From Armatimonadota bacterium (GTDB lineage: Bacteria > Armatimonadota > Zipacnadia > Zipacnadales > FEN-943), in assembly GCA_026419655.1 (NCBI GenBank), contig JANZZA010000744.1:1-12565 (forward strand): a DNA stretch of 12,565 bases. The letters are read 5' to 3'. The notes beneath the pieces are model-generated. The model had not been told where the DNA came from, searched no databases, and was given only the letters and a program-made list of their open reading frames with translations. The position numbers and the translations under genes are program-made. Positions 1 to 7,181 of this stretch are shown in pieces. Every line of letters begins with the position of its first letter. The stretch's first letter is position 1.

Positions 1-1026
1 GACTGGTTCGCTCGCCTGATGGCTGGTCGGGCAGTGGCTGCACGGCGGCTCAAGCTGGCGACCCGCACTGAAGCCACCGCTGAGTACCTGCGCGAGCTCT
101 TCCGCTGCACGCCCGCCGTTGAGGCTGCCCGCGACCGCGCGTTGGTGCTACGAGAACTAGCGCCGCTAATTGCAACCTTCGATAAAGACCTGGCGATTGA
201 GGCATTGCAGAAGGCCATCGAGACGGCGCACCTGATTCCGGAGCACCTGGTGCGCGCCACTGCACTAGCTGAAACTGGCCTAATGGCTTCCAGTCTCGAT
301 ACTCAACTGGCAGCTAAAGCTTTGACCGAGGCTGTCAGCGCTTGGCAGTTGGCAGCCCCGGGCACTGAGCGCGACCTCGAGGCGGCAGAGATAACTCGCG
401 GCTGGGCCGCCATAGACTGGGAGCAAGCACTCGGCCTCGCTGCGACCATCGCCGAGCCCCAGGCCCAAGCACATGCGCTAAGGGCTGCCGCTGAGGAAAT
501 AGCCCTCCGGGACCTGGACAAGGCCCTGGTGGTCGTGCAACAGTGCAGCTTGCGTGAGTTAAGGGCTGTGGCCCTCGCAGCGGTAGCAGCCGAAACGGCG
601 ACGAAGCGCCCGGACTTAGCAGCCTTCCTGGCGCAGGAGGCCATAGCCGCCGCAGCCGATGCACCACAAGCCTTACGAGACTGTGTGGCAGCCTCAGCCG
701 CTGCCGCGATAGCACCGTCTAATATAGAGAAGGCACTTGACGTAGCGGCCTCGATCAGCTCGGAAGAGGCCCGCGCGGAAGCAACCGTTGCTGTGGCAGT
801 TACCCTTGCACCCAGCGACGCAACGCGCTCTCTGAACATCCTTGCTGACCTCGACCGCCCCGAACTGGCCGAGCCAGTCCTGCCCGAAATCCTATATTGG
901 CTGGCCCAGAAAGACGCGGAGAGGGCCGTCAATACTGCTAAGACCCTTCTCGAGAAATACCTACGTGTGCTCGCACTGCTGCGCGTATTCGACGCTATAA
1001 ACGAAAGGGCCGAGACCGGCCAATGA
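1..1026 (+). CDS. Alanine-rich helical-repeat protein, 5'-truncated by the window edge
   Basis: The frame is open from base 1, and the first ATG (base 19) has no Shine-Dalgarno, so the gene most likely begins outside the window. From that ATG 335 residues are visible. The sequence is rich in Ala, Leu and Glu and is built of about eight alpha-helical units of roughly 31-40 residues. Each unit carries a phrase like D-x-x-KAL or D-x-ERAV, near residues 54, 93, 133, 165, 197, 235, 266 and 298, followed by a second helix of RAxALAxxA type. This looks like an alpha-solenoid (HEAT/TPR-like) scaffold for protein contacts. No catalytic motif, signal peptide or membrane segment is visible. The UroD-like gene starts 21 nt after its stop, so the two are probably co-transcribed. 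The function is unknown; only the repeat architecture is supported. Confidence 0.8.
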   Translation, partial: DWFARLMAGRAVAARRLKLATRTEATAEYLRELFRCTPAVEAARDRALVLRELAPLIATFDKDLAIEALQKAIETAHLIPEHLVRATALAETGLMASSLDTQLAAKALTEAVSAWQLAAPGTERDLEAAEITRGWAAIDWEQALGLAATIAEPQAQAHALRAAAEEIALRDLDKALVVVQQCSLRELRAVALAAVAAETATKRPDLAAFLAQEAIAAAADAPQALRDCVAASAAAAIAPSNIEKALDVAASISSEEARAEATVAVAVTLAPSDATRSLNILADLDRPELAEPVLPEILYWLAQKDAERAVNTAKTLLEKYLRVLALLRVFDAINERAETGQ

Positions 1027-1032
1027 ATAATA

Positions 1033-1038
1033 AGGAGG
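1033..1038 (+). promoter_or_regulatory. Shine-Dalgarno AGGAGG for the UroD-like gene (TTG start)
   Basis: A perfect AGGAGG lies 9 nt before the TTG at 1048. No ATG or GTG sits at a suitable distance, so this site decides in favour of the TTG start codon. Confidence 0.85.
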
Positions 1039-1047
1039 AGAACACTC

Positions 1048-2280
1048 TTGACGCACCGGGAACGTTGGCTCGCCCACCTGCATTTCGAGCCGGTTGACCA
1101 TGTGCCTGACGAGGAATTTGGCTACTGGGACGGCACTTTCCGGCGGTGGCATCAAGAAGGATTGCCGGCCGAGATCACCGACAATGCAGCAGCGGATGCT
1201 TTCTTCGGCTTCGCCCCTCGCGCGGGGGTGCCCATAAACTTCGACCTGATGCCTCCTTTCCCATACGAAGTGATCGAACGCGGCGAAGACTACGTCATCG
1301 TGCGCGACGGCGCCGGAGTGGTTTCCAAGGCCTTCACCGATGGCCACGAAACTATCCCGCAGTACCTTGACTTCCCGCTCAAGGGGCGACGGGAGTGGGA
1401 AGAACTTTTTAAACCCCGGCTCGACCCAACGACTCCGGGACGCTATCCCGCTGACTGGGATGCCCACGTAGAGCGGCTGAACAACGCCGACGCGCCGGTG
1501 GTAGTTTTCGCAGGCAGCCTGTTTGGATGGCTGCGCAACTGGGCTGGCTTTGAGGGCATCTCCTACCTGATTTACGACGACCCCGGCCTCTTCGAGGAAA
1601 TGGTCGAGCACCTGTGCTGGTTTTCGTGCAAGCTGATAGAGAGAGCCGTCAAGGATATTCGCAAGATTGACGCCGGAGCCTTTTGGGAGGACATGTGTTA
1701 TCGGGCCGGCTGCATAATCTCTCCGAAAATGTTCCGCCAGTACCTTACTCCGCGATATAAGCGCATTACGGACCTGCTGGCAGAAGCAGGCTGCGATATC
1801 AATTACGTGGACTGCGACGGCAACATCAACGAAGTGGTAGACTGCTGGCTGGACGGCGGCGTGAACTGCATGTTTCCGGTGGAAGTAGGCGCAGGGACAG
1901 ACCCGCTGGAATTGCGACGCAAATACGGCCGGCGGTGCTTGATGATGGGCGGTGTCGACAAGCACGCACTGGCGCGAGGGCGGGAAGCGATAGATGATTA
2001 CCTCGACCGGATCCGAGAGCCTGTTTTGGAGGGCGGCTGGATACCGCACGTAGACCACCGCGTGCCCGCCGACGTTTCCTACGCCGACTACCTGTATTAC
2101 CTGCAACGTAAGCGCGAAATCTTCGGCATACCACAGCCTGAACCCTGGGAAATCCGCAAGGCCCGGGCCGAAGGACACGTGCCGGAAGCCCCAAGTGTGG
2201 TTCACTTCGATGAACGGGAGCAGGAAGAGAAACGGCTCCAGGAATGGCTGGAGCAACAAGACAAGGAGGAAAGCCAATGA
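1048..2280 (+). CDS. Uroporphyrinogen decarboxylase (URO-D)-like family protein
   Basis: This 410-residue protein starts at TTG behind a perfect Shine-Dalgarno. It has the TIM-barrel phrases of the broad URO-D/corrinoid methyltransferase superfamily: GSLFGWLRNW and the following Asp-Asp-Pro (156-179), WEDMCYRAG then SPKMFRQYLTPRYK (213-238), DCDGN (255-259), PVEVGAG (277-283), GGVDKHALARG (301-311) and HVDHRVPADVSYADYL (334-349). The N-terminal Arg-rich substrate motif of true HemE is absent, so heme synthesis is unlikely. Zn-dependent corrinoid methyltransferases (MtaA/CmuA type) carry His-x-Cys where this protein has Asp-Cys-Asp, so a methyltransferase role is also uncertain. The last 30 or so residues are a charged Glu/Arg/Gln helix. 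The stop overlaps the next gene's ATG (ATGA), implying translational coupling to the GH172-like gene and a job linked to sugar metabolism. Family assignment is firm; reaction and substrate are unknown. Confidence 0.9.
   Translation: MTHRERWLAHLHFEPVDHVPDEEFGYWDGTFRRWHQEGLPAEITDNAAADAFFGFAPRAGVPINFDLMPPFPYEVIERGEDYVIVRDGAGVVSKAFTDGHETIPQYLDFPLKGRREWEELFKPRLDPTTPGRYPADWDAHVERLNNADAPVVVFAGSLFGWLRNWAGFEGISYLIYDDPGLFEEMVEHLCWFSCKLIERAVKDIRKIDAGAFWEDMCYRAGCIISPKMFRQYLTPRYKRITDLLAEAGCDINYVDCDGNINEVVDCWLDGGVNCMFPVEVGAGTDPLELRRKYGRRCLMMGGVDKHALARGREAIDDYLDRIREPVLEGGWIPHVDHRVPADVSYADYLYYLQRKREIFGIPQPEPWEIRKARAEGHVPEAPSVVHFDEREQEEKRLQEWLEQQDKEESQ
2264..2269 (+). promoter_or_regulatory. Shine-Dalgarno AGGAGG for the DUF2961 gene
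   Basis: AGGAGG lies inside the 3' end of the UroD-like gene, 7 nt before the ATG at 2277. It fixes the start at 2277 rather than at the upstream in-frame ATG at 2244. Confidence 0.85.
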
Positions 2281-3314
2281 CCACCTTAGCTTCAGGACCT
2301 TTGCGCAGCCTCTTATATCCGCGCCGGGCGCGCAGCAAGCGCATCAGCAGCTACGACCGCACTGGCGGCAATGCTGATTGGTGGCTGCTGGAGCCGTGGA
2401 CAAACACCGCAATCGCAGAAATCACCGGTCCAGGATGCATCACCCACATCTGGATGACTGGCTACCAGGAAAAGCCATACTGGCCGCGCCGCCTCGTGCT
2501 ACGCATGTACTGGGACAACGAGGAACAGCCGAGCGTCGAAGTGCCCCTGGGTGACTTTTTTGGTGTCGGCCATGGCGAACGAGCAGCCTTTGAGTGCATC
2601 GCCATGAGCCAGACCGGCACAGCCTTCAACTGCTGGTGGCCCATGCCCTTCGGCCAGTCGGCACGAATCGAGATAGCCAACGACTCCGACGCAGCACAGA
2701 TACTGTATTTCTACATTGACCACGAGTTGTATGACGAAGCTATTGACACACCCCTACGCTTCCACGCTCAGTGGCGCAGGGAGAATCCTTGCGATGGTTT
2801 TGCACCTGAGACTAGCGTCTCGGATCCACAGATCAATGCAACACCAAACCTTGACGGAGCAGGAAACTACGTCATTCTTGAAGCCGAAGGTTGCGGGCAT
2901 TACGTCGGCTGCAACCTCTCAATCCACAACGAACGTGGGCAATGGTGGGGCGAGGGCGACGATATGATTTTCATTGACGGCGAGCCCTTCCCCCCATCCC
3001 TGCACGGCACGGGCACTGAGGATTACTTCAGCCATGCCTACGGTATGCAAGACCAGCGCGGTTTGTTCAATGGGACGTCCTTGTTTAACCGAGAAAGCAA
3101 AGATTGCGAAGGTAAATGGACGGTGTACCGGCTACATGTCCTGGACCCGATTTGCTTCAACAAGAGCATCCGGGTAACCATCGAGCACGGCCACGCCAAC
3201 CATCGCAGCGACGACTACAGTTCCACGGCGTACTGGTACCAGACCGAGCCACACAAGCCTTTCCCGCCGCTGCCGGACGTGGCCGGGCGGTTGCCGAGAG
3301 ACGCACAAGAATAG
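2277..3314 (+). CDS. DUF2961 / GH172-like glycoside hydrolase
   Basis: This 345-residue protein lacks a signal peptide and is therefore probably cytoplasmic. It shows the hallmark DUF2961 phrases: RISSYDRTGGNADWW (22-36), WPMPFGQSARIE (121-132), WWGEGDDMIFIDGE (223-236), LHGTGTEDYF (242-251) and SSTAYWYQTEPH (315-326). DUF2961 includes glycoside hydrolase family 172, whose characterised members act on difructose dianhydrides and on some arabino/fructofuranosyl linkages. They use two conserved glutamates; here these are most likely E226 (GEG) and E248 (TED), by inference from motif position. Length fits a single-domain member. The start is set by the AGGAGG 7 nt upstream, and the ATG overlaps the preceding stop by 4 nt, so the gene is translationally coupled to the UroD-like gene. 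Substrate cannot be predicted. Family assignment is very secure. Confidence 0.93.
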   Translation: MTTLASGPLRSLLYPRRARSKRISSYDRTGGNADWWLLEPWTNTAIAEITGPGCITHIWMTGYQEKPYWPRRLVLRMYWDNEEQPSVEVPLGDFFGVGHGERAAFECIAMSQTGTAFNCWWPMPFGQSARIEIANDSDAAQILYFYIDHELYDEAIDTPLRFHAQWRRENPCDGFAPETSVSDPQINATPNLDGAGNYVILEAEGCGHYVGCNLSIHNERGQWWGEGDDMIFIDGEPFPPSLHGTGTEDYFSHAYGMQDQRGLFNGTSLFNRESKDCEGKWTVYRLHVLDPICFNKSIRVTIEHGHANHRSDDYSSTAYWYQTEPHKPFPPLPDVAGRLPRDAQE

Positions 3315-3351
3315 ATAGGGGGCCGAGCGGGCTGGACGCTCGCCGATTGCG

Positions 3352-3357
3352 GGAGGT
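3352..3357 (+). promoter_or_regulatory. Shine-Dalgarno GGAGGT for the alpha/beta hydrolase (GTG start)
   Basis: GGAGGT lies 8 nt before the GTG at 3366. The next in-frame ATG is at codon 29 and has no comparable site, so GTG is preferred. Confidence 0.7.
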
Positions 3358-3365
3358 GTCAGGGC

Positions 3366-4442
3366 GTGCTAGTGCTCTACGAAAACGCTCTCCGGGCACC
3401 GCAGCCGCTCATAGACCGCGCTATCGCCGACCGCCAGCATCTTAACCGCATGGAGTTCGAGGACTGGCTGCGCCGCCAAGTCAACGACTACCAGCAGCGC
3501 AAGCAACAATACTGGCGGCCGGACTTTTCCTCACCCGACGCCTACCTTGCCTCAGTGCAGCCCAACCGCCAGCGGTGGCGCGAAGCCCTGGGCGTTTTCC
3601 AGCCGCGAGATGACAACCTGAGCGGTGAGATACATCCGTTCCTCGAAGATGACGAGATAGTCGGGCAATGGGTCGAGGTGCGGCTGGACGACGGGCTGTG
3701 GGCACGAGGGGTCTTTGCGCGGCCGAAGGATGCCAAAAAGCCGTTACCTCTGGTCGTTGCTCACCACGGAATCTCTTGTTCCCCCGAACACGCCTTTGGG
3801 CTTGTCCCGTCGGCTAGCGAATATGCCGCCTTCGCCCAGAAGCTAGTGCGGGATGGCTATGCGGTCCTTGCGCCGCTACAGACTACGACGCCGCGTTACC
3901 GCGCCCGGCTAGAGCGGTTGTGTCGCATCCTGGGCTTCACTCTTCACGGCGTCGAGGTGGCCAAAATCTCGCGGCTATTGGACTGGGCGGCCGCACGACA
4001 AGACGTGGACGCCGAGCGGATGGGCATGTGGGGCCTGAGCATGGGCGGCCTTTACACCATAATCACCGTCCCGGTGGAGCCTCGGCTGAAGCTCGGCATC
4101 ATCTCAGCTTTTTTCAACCACCGACCCAATAAGCTCGCAATCGAAGACCCCCGCTACTCGTGCTATCTGCCTTTGGACGAGGAAGCCATCTTCATCCCCG
4201 GCTGGCTGCGAGAATTCTCAGACGCCGAGCTCCTTGCCCTGTTTTGCCCGCGCCCGGTGCAGATACAGTGCGGCAAGTGCGATGGCGTGCTCTGGTGGCC
4301 GATGGTTGCTGAAGAATTCGAGCGCGGCCGCGCGTACTACGAAGCGCTTGGACTGAGGGAACGATGTGAACTTTGCCTGCACCACGGCGGTCACGAGATA
4401 GTCTACGATGCGGGGCTGGAGTTCTTGCGTCGGTGGCTTTGA
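3366..4442 (+). CDS. Alpha/beta hydrolase, dienelactone-hydrolase / acetylxylan-esterase-like
   Basis: This 358-residue protein has no signal peptide. Residues 1-100 form a charged helical N-terminal region; the alpha/beta hydrolase fold follows. VVAHHG (130-135) is the usual oxyanion-side strand and turn. GLSMGG (223-228) is the nucleophile elbow with Ser225. A downstream CGKCDG (302-307) offers Asp306 as acid, and GGHE (341-344) offers His343. The triad Ser225/Asp306/His343 is assigned from motif position. Such proteins are serine hydrolases, often carbohydrate esterases or peptidase-like enzymes. The gene lies 51 nt after the GH172-like gene on the same strand with its own Shine-Dalgarno, so it may remove ester groups from the same glycan, which is inference. 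Fold and catalytic class are firm; substrate is unknown. Confidence 0.88.
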   Translation: MLVLYENALRAPQPLIDRAIADRQHLNRMEFEDWLRRQVNDYQQRKQQYWRPDFSSPDAYLASVQPNRQRWREALGVFQPRDDNLSGEIHPFLEDDEIVGQWVEVRLDDGLWARGVFARPKDAKKPLPLVVAHHGISCSPEHAFGLVPSASEYAAFAQKLVRDGYAVLAPLQTTTPRYRARLERLCRILGFTLHGVEVAKISRLLDWAAARQDVDAERMGMWGLSMGGLYTIITVPVEPRLKLGIISAFFNHRPNKLAIEDPRYSCYLPLDEEAIFIPGWLREFSDAELLALFCPRPVQIQCGKCDGVLWWPMVAEEFERGRAYYEALGLRERCELCLHHGGHEIVYDAGLEFLRRWL

Positions 4443-4895
4443 CCCAGGTACAGGGTGCAGTAGCCGGCCGACGCTATCCGGCTTCGGCCAGAGCCTACCA
4501 CCGCCGGCAAACACCAACTGCCAGGGGACTTCTTTGAGGTGAGTCATGCAAAACTCGCCTCGGCGTAGCTGCCGGTGTGTGTACGGGACGGGTCGGCGTG
4601 TGCAATTTGTACATTACGGGCGCGGGACGGTCGTGAAACGACCGTTTTGCAGCAGTCACCTGAACAGAAAACTCTTGTGCGAAGGGACGCCCCGGATGCG
4701 GAAGGCCCGCTCCCGAAGTTTTCCGCCACAAAGCCGCTTCGGAGCTGACGGTGGCATCCAAAGAGACGGCTGGGACAGGCTCGCGGGCAAGCGAGTAGTG
4801 GTATAGACGATGGTACCTTGCGCCGACCAGCGGAGCGCGGCAAAATACTGTGGTAGATACGGCGTGTCTGTGTAATGCCTGGTCCCCTGAGCACT
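4443..4895. other. Intergenic stretch without a convincing gene
   Basis: About 450 bases separate the alpha/beta hydrolase from the deacetylase. The stretch contains the hairpin at 4627-4648 and a weaker 5-bp stem, CTCGC/GCGAG (4780-4795). An 86-codon reading frame (4546-4806) has a GAGGTG five to six bases before its ATG, but its product is Arg/Ser-rich, resembles nothing known, and the hairpin lies inside it. No promoter with good -35 and -10 boxes was found. Confidence 0.6.
4627..4648 (+). terminator. Perfect 8-bp hairpin with short T run, possible intrinsic terminator
   Basis: ACGGTCGT, a GAA loop, and ACGACCGT form a perfect 8-bp stem (4627-4645). It is followed by TTT, or four T counting the last paired base. 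It lies 185 nt after the alpha/beta hydrolase stop and before the deacetylase gene, where a terminator for the first operon is expected. The T tract is short, so it could instead be a protein-binding dyad or an RNA-processing stem. Confidence 0.45.
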
Positions 4896-6227
4896 ATGAA
4901 GCAGACGACCCTACTAGTAACTCTAGTAGCTACCATGACCCTACCGGCGGGAGGTTGCGCCCCAGGGGCGATCCCAAGTCACCTGCGCCCACACCTGTAC
5001 GACCACGCCCCTGCGGTTCTGCTGGAACCTATCGGTGACGGCGACCTGCTCAAGGGCTGGAGCACCGACGATGAAAAGGTGCTCTGCGCCGAACTTGAGG
5101 CCAGTGAGCTACACCAGCGCGTGGTGAAGATAGCCGTGCTGCGAGGTGCTGGCCTGAAGCTTGCCGCCATTAAGTTGCAGGCCGGCGAGTGGTCCACGGG
5201 CCGTTTCTCGCTCAGGAGTCTGCACGAGGATGCGCTGCGCGTTATGCAGGTGGCCTTCGATGGGGCTGTGCAGTGTGACCACCTGGACTTGTGGGCGGCC
5301 GTCGCATGGCGCGGAGAGGACGGAGAAACCTGGCACTGGCCCCTTTTTTCCCTGAGCACTTGGCGCGAAAGCTACCACCGGGCGCGTGCCGCGTCTGGCT
5401 CGGCCCAAGACTTACTGGCGCGAGTATCCCTCATCCGTTACGACCCGCTCCTCCTCGACTATGTGCTGGACCCTGCTGAGCGAGTACCGGAAGCTATCAC
5501 GCTGCCCATGCCGAACTTGGACGCCACGGGTGGCATCACGGGAGAAACAACACGCAGCATTTGTGAGGCCATGCGAGCTGGGTCGCCTGCCAGCAATACA
5601 GTCGCCATTACCCTCGATGACGGCCCTCATCCGGTCATCACGCCACTGATTTTGCGTGTGCTGCAAGAGGCTAATGTCAGGGCTACGTTCTTCCTAGTTG
5701 GAGAGAAGATTCTCCAGTATCCGCAGCTCTTCCGCGACATTGTCACAGCCGGCCAGGAAGTCGGCAATCACACCTTCACTCACCGCAGGCTAACGAGGCT
5801 GACGCCAGCCGCCATCCGCGCGGAGCTGTACGAGACGACACGCCTTATGATGCGCTTGGGTGCTCCACCATGCAGGATTATGCGACCGCCAGGGGGAGAT
5901 TTCGACGAGGCGGCTCTCAAAGTCTGCTGCGAGCAGAGGCTGCTGCCTGTTTTCTGGACGCGGAATACCGGTGACTGGAAGGGACGCCCCGTGCGTGAGG
6001 TGGTGCGGTCGGCGCTGCAAGACGTACGGCCCGGAGATGTAATTCTGCTTCACCAGGGCGGCCCTGACTGCGTGCCAGCCTTAGGCGAAATCCTCGCCGG
6101 CCTGAAGGCAATGGGACTCCAGCCCGGATGCGTGGGCGACATTCTGCCCGGCGCGCCACTGTTCACAGGCAATGCACGCCAGGTCCTCGCCCAACTGCGC
6201 GCCAACCGATGCCTGGTCAACGAGTAG
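4896..6227 (+). CDS. Polysaccharide deacetylase (NodB domain, CE4) lipoprotein
   Basis: The preferred start is the ATG at 4896, giving 443 residues with a short basic N-terminus and a hydrophobic stretch ending PAGGC. That suggests a lipoprotein signal with Cys21 as the lipidated residue, although the -3 position (Ala) is not ideal. An in-frame ATG at 4875 adds seven residues; neither start has a clear Shine-Dalgarno. Residues about 50-210 form a domain I do not recognise. The NodB domain covers about 234-425: TLDDGP (239-244, metal Asp242 and catalytic Asp241), HTFTH (292-296, metal histidines), RPPGG (330-334), DW (360-361) and LLHQGG (384-389, His386). All five CE4 motifs are present, so a metal-dependent deacetylase acting on peptidoglycan or another N-acetylated or O-acetylated glycan outside the cytoplasm is likely. 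It stands alone on the plus strand and converges on trpF. Confidence 0.92.
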   Translation: MKQTTLLVTLVATMTLPAGGCAPGAIPSHLRPHLYDHAPAVLLEPIGDGDLLKGWSTDDEKVLCAELEASELHQRVVKIAVLRGAGLKLAAIKLQAGEWSTGRFSLRSLHEDALRVMQVAFDGAVQCDHLDLWAAVAWRGEDGETWHWPLFSLSTWRESYHRARAASGSAQDLLARVSLIRYDPLLLDYVLDPAERVPEAITLPMPNLDATGGITGETTRSICEAMRAGSPASNTVAITLDDGPHPVITPLILRVLQEANVRATFFLVGEKILQYPQLFRDIVTAGQEVGNHTFTHRRLTRLTPAAIRAELYETTRLMMRLGAPPCRIMRPPGGDFDEAALKVCCEQRLLPVFWTRNTGDWKGRPVREVVRSALQDVRPGDVILLHQGGPDCVPALGEILAGLKAMGLQPGCVGDILPGAPLFTGNARQVLAQLRANRCLVNE

Positions 6228-6353
6228 CCGGCGGCTAATCTCTACTTACGTACCCGCGGTTTATACGTGCCGTCGTCTGGCTTTTGCCCGCGCCTCAAGG
6301 ATACCTTCTTCCCTACGCTTCTGGGAGACTTCTCTAAAAGTCGCTCTGCCAGC

Positions 6354-6384
6354 CGTCAGCCTAGAACGCAGATAAAAGCTGACG
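6354..6384. repeat. 7-bp inverted repeat in the deacetylase/trpF convergent gap
   Basis: CGTCAGC (6354-6360) and GCTGACG (6378-6384) are exact inverted copies around a 17-nt loop. They lie between two convergent genes (stops at 6227 and 6448), where a bidirectional terminator would be expected. No T run follows on either strand, so a terminator role is only suggested. The rest of the 220-bp gap shows nothing recognisable. Confidence 0.35.
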
Positions 6385-6447
6385 CAGGCAGCCGTGTACA
6401 CTTTTCCGCACCTGGATGGTCCGACACCTGCTTTTGCAACAGTCCCA

Positions 6448-7110
6448 CTAGGACACGTCCATTCCAAGCAGCTTCTCCAGTTCCCTCATTCTGGCCGGGT
6501 CTTTGATTCCTGGGCGTTGCTCCAAGCCACTGGACAGGTCCATGCCGAAGGGCCGGACTGTCTCCCAGACCTCCACCAGGTCGGCTACGCTGAGGCCTCC
6601 AGCCACGAGGCAAGGCAGCGGCGAGGCCGCAACAAAATCCCGGGCGAAGGCCACGTTCAAGCGGGGAGAGGCTTGTGGGCCTCGTCCCCCCGCACGGGTG
6701 TCGAGTACTATCCGCGCGACGCCCGCCTGCGATAGTTCCTGTACTTCGGACAGCATGCGCCCAAGGTTCTGTTCTGTCGTGTCATCGCCCGCTACCAAGG
6801 CACGCCAAATCTCCATCTCTGAAGGCAGTTCCCGACGCGCCTCTGCTACTGCCTCTACTCTCTCTGAGCCGTGGAGCTGGAAAGCAGCCGGGCGGGCTGC
6901 ATGAGCAATAGAATTCATGTCCGCGACGGGCATGTCCACCACGACGAAAACCACGGGCTTGCGAGCAGCCCGCGACAGCACAACGGCAACGTCACGACCG
7001 ACGGCCCGCGGAGAGGGCGCCTCAACCACCACGCCAACCCACTCGGCCCCTGCCCTCTCTGCCAGTCGCAGGTCGCGCATCAGCGTCAGTCCACAGACCT
7101 TCACCCGCAC
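6448..7110 (-). CDS. trpF: Phosphoribosylanthranilate isomerase
   Basis: TrpF catalyses the Amadori rearrangement of N-(5'-phosphoribosyl)anthranilate to CdRP in tryptophan synthesis, in the cytoplasm. With the GTG start at 7110 the protein is 220 residues, the usual length for a single-domain TrpF. VKVCGLT (3-9) carries the catalytic Cys6, QLHG lies at 78-81, VLDT (135-138) carries the acid Asp137, AGGL (170-173) forms part of the phosphate site, and DLSSGLE (191-197) is the family's C-terminal signature. The frame extends 14 codons further to a TTG at 7152. The GTG is preferred because an AGGTGG lies 10 nt before it and the protein then begins as TrpF normally does. It is the last gene of a minus-strand operon, 71 nt after the BON-like gene, with no other trp gene in view. 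Identification is secure; the exact start is less so. Confidence 0.94.
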   Translation of the reverse strand: MRVKVCGLTLMRDLRLAERAGAEWVGVVVEAPSPRAVGRDVAVVLSRAARKPVVFVVVDMPVADMNSIAHAARPAAFQLHGSERVEAVAEARRELPSEMEIWRALVAGDDTTEQNLGRMLSEVQELSQAGVARIVLDTRAGGRGPQASPRLNVAFARDFVAASPLPCLVAGGLSVADLVEVWETVRPFGMDLSSGLEQRPGIKDPARMRELEKLLGMDVS

Positions 7111-7120
7111 GACTTGTGGC

Positions 7121-7126
7121 CCACCT
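7121..7126 (-). promoter_or_regulatory. Shine-Dalgarno AGGTGG for trpF (GTG start)
   Basis: Read on the minus strand, AGGTGG lies 10 nt before the GTG at 7110. The spacing is slightly long. It supports a start just ahead of the conserved VKVCGLT motif rather than at the upstream TTG. Confidence 0.5.
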
Positions 7127-7181
7127 AACAATCCTCGCGCCGTACGTGCCAAGCAGGTGCTGGGCGCTCCAGCCGCCGGCG

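Noticed and set aside
303..932. Minus-strand frame of 209 codons opposite the helical-repeat gene
   Set aside because: Its Ala/Ser/Arg-rich product mirrors the repeated Ala codons of the plus strand; no motifs.
961..2277. Long minus-strand reading frame of 438 codons opposite the UroD-like gene
   Set aside because: The plus frame has clear URO-D motifs and strong ribosome-binding sites; the opposite frame has no family features and is long because of GC-rich codon bias.
4546..4806. 86-codon plus-strand frame with a GAGGTG before its ATG
   Set aside because: The product is Arg/Ser-rich and unrecognised, and a perfect hairpin lies inside it. A real gene cannot be excluded, but there is no positive evidence beyond the Shine-Dalgarno.
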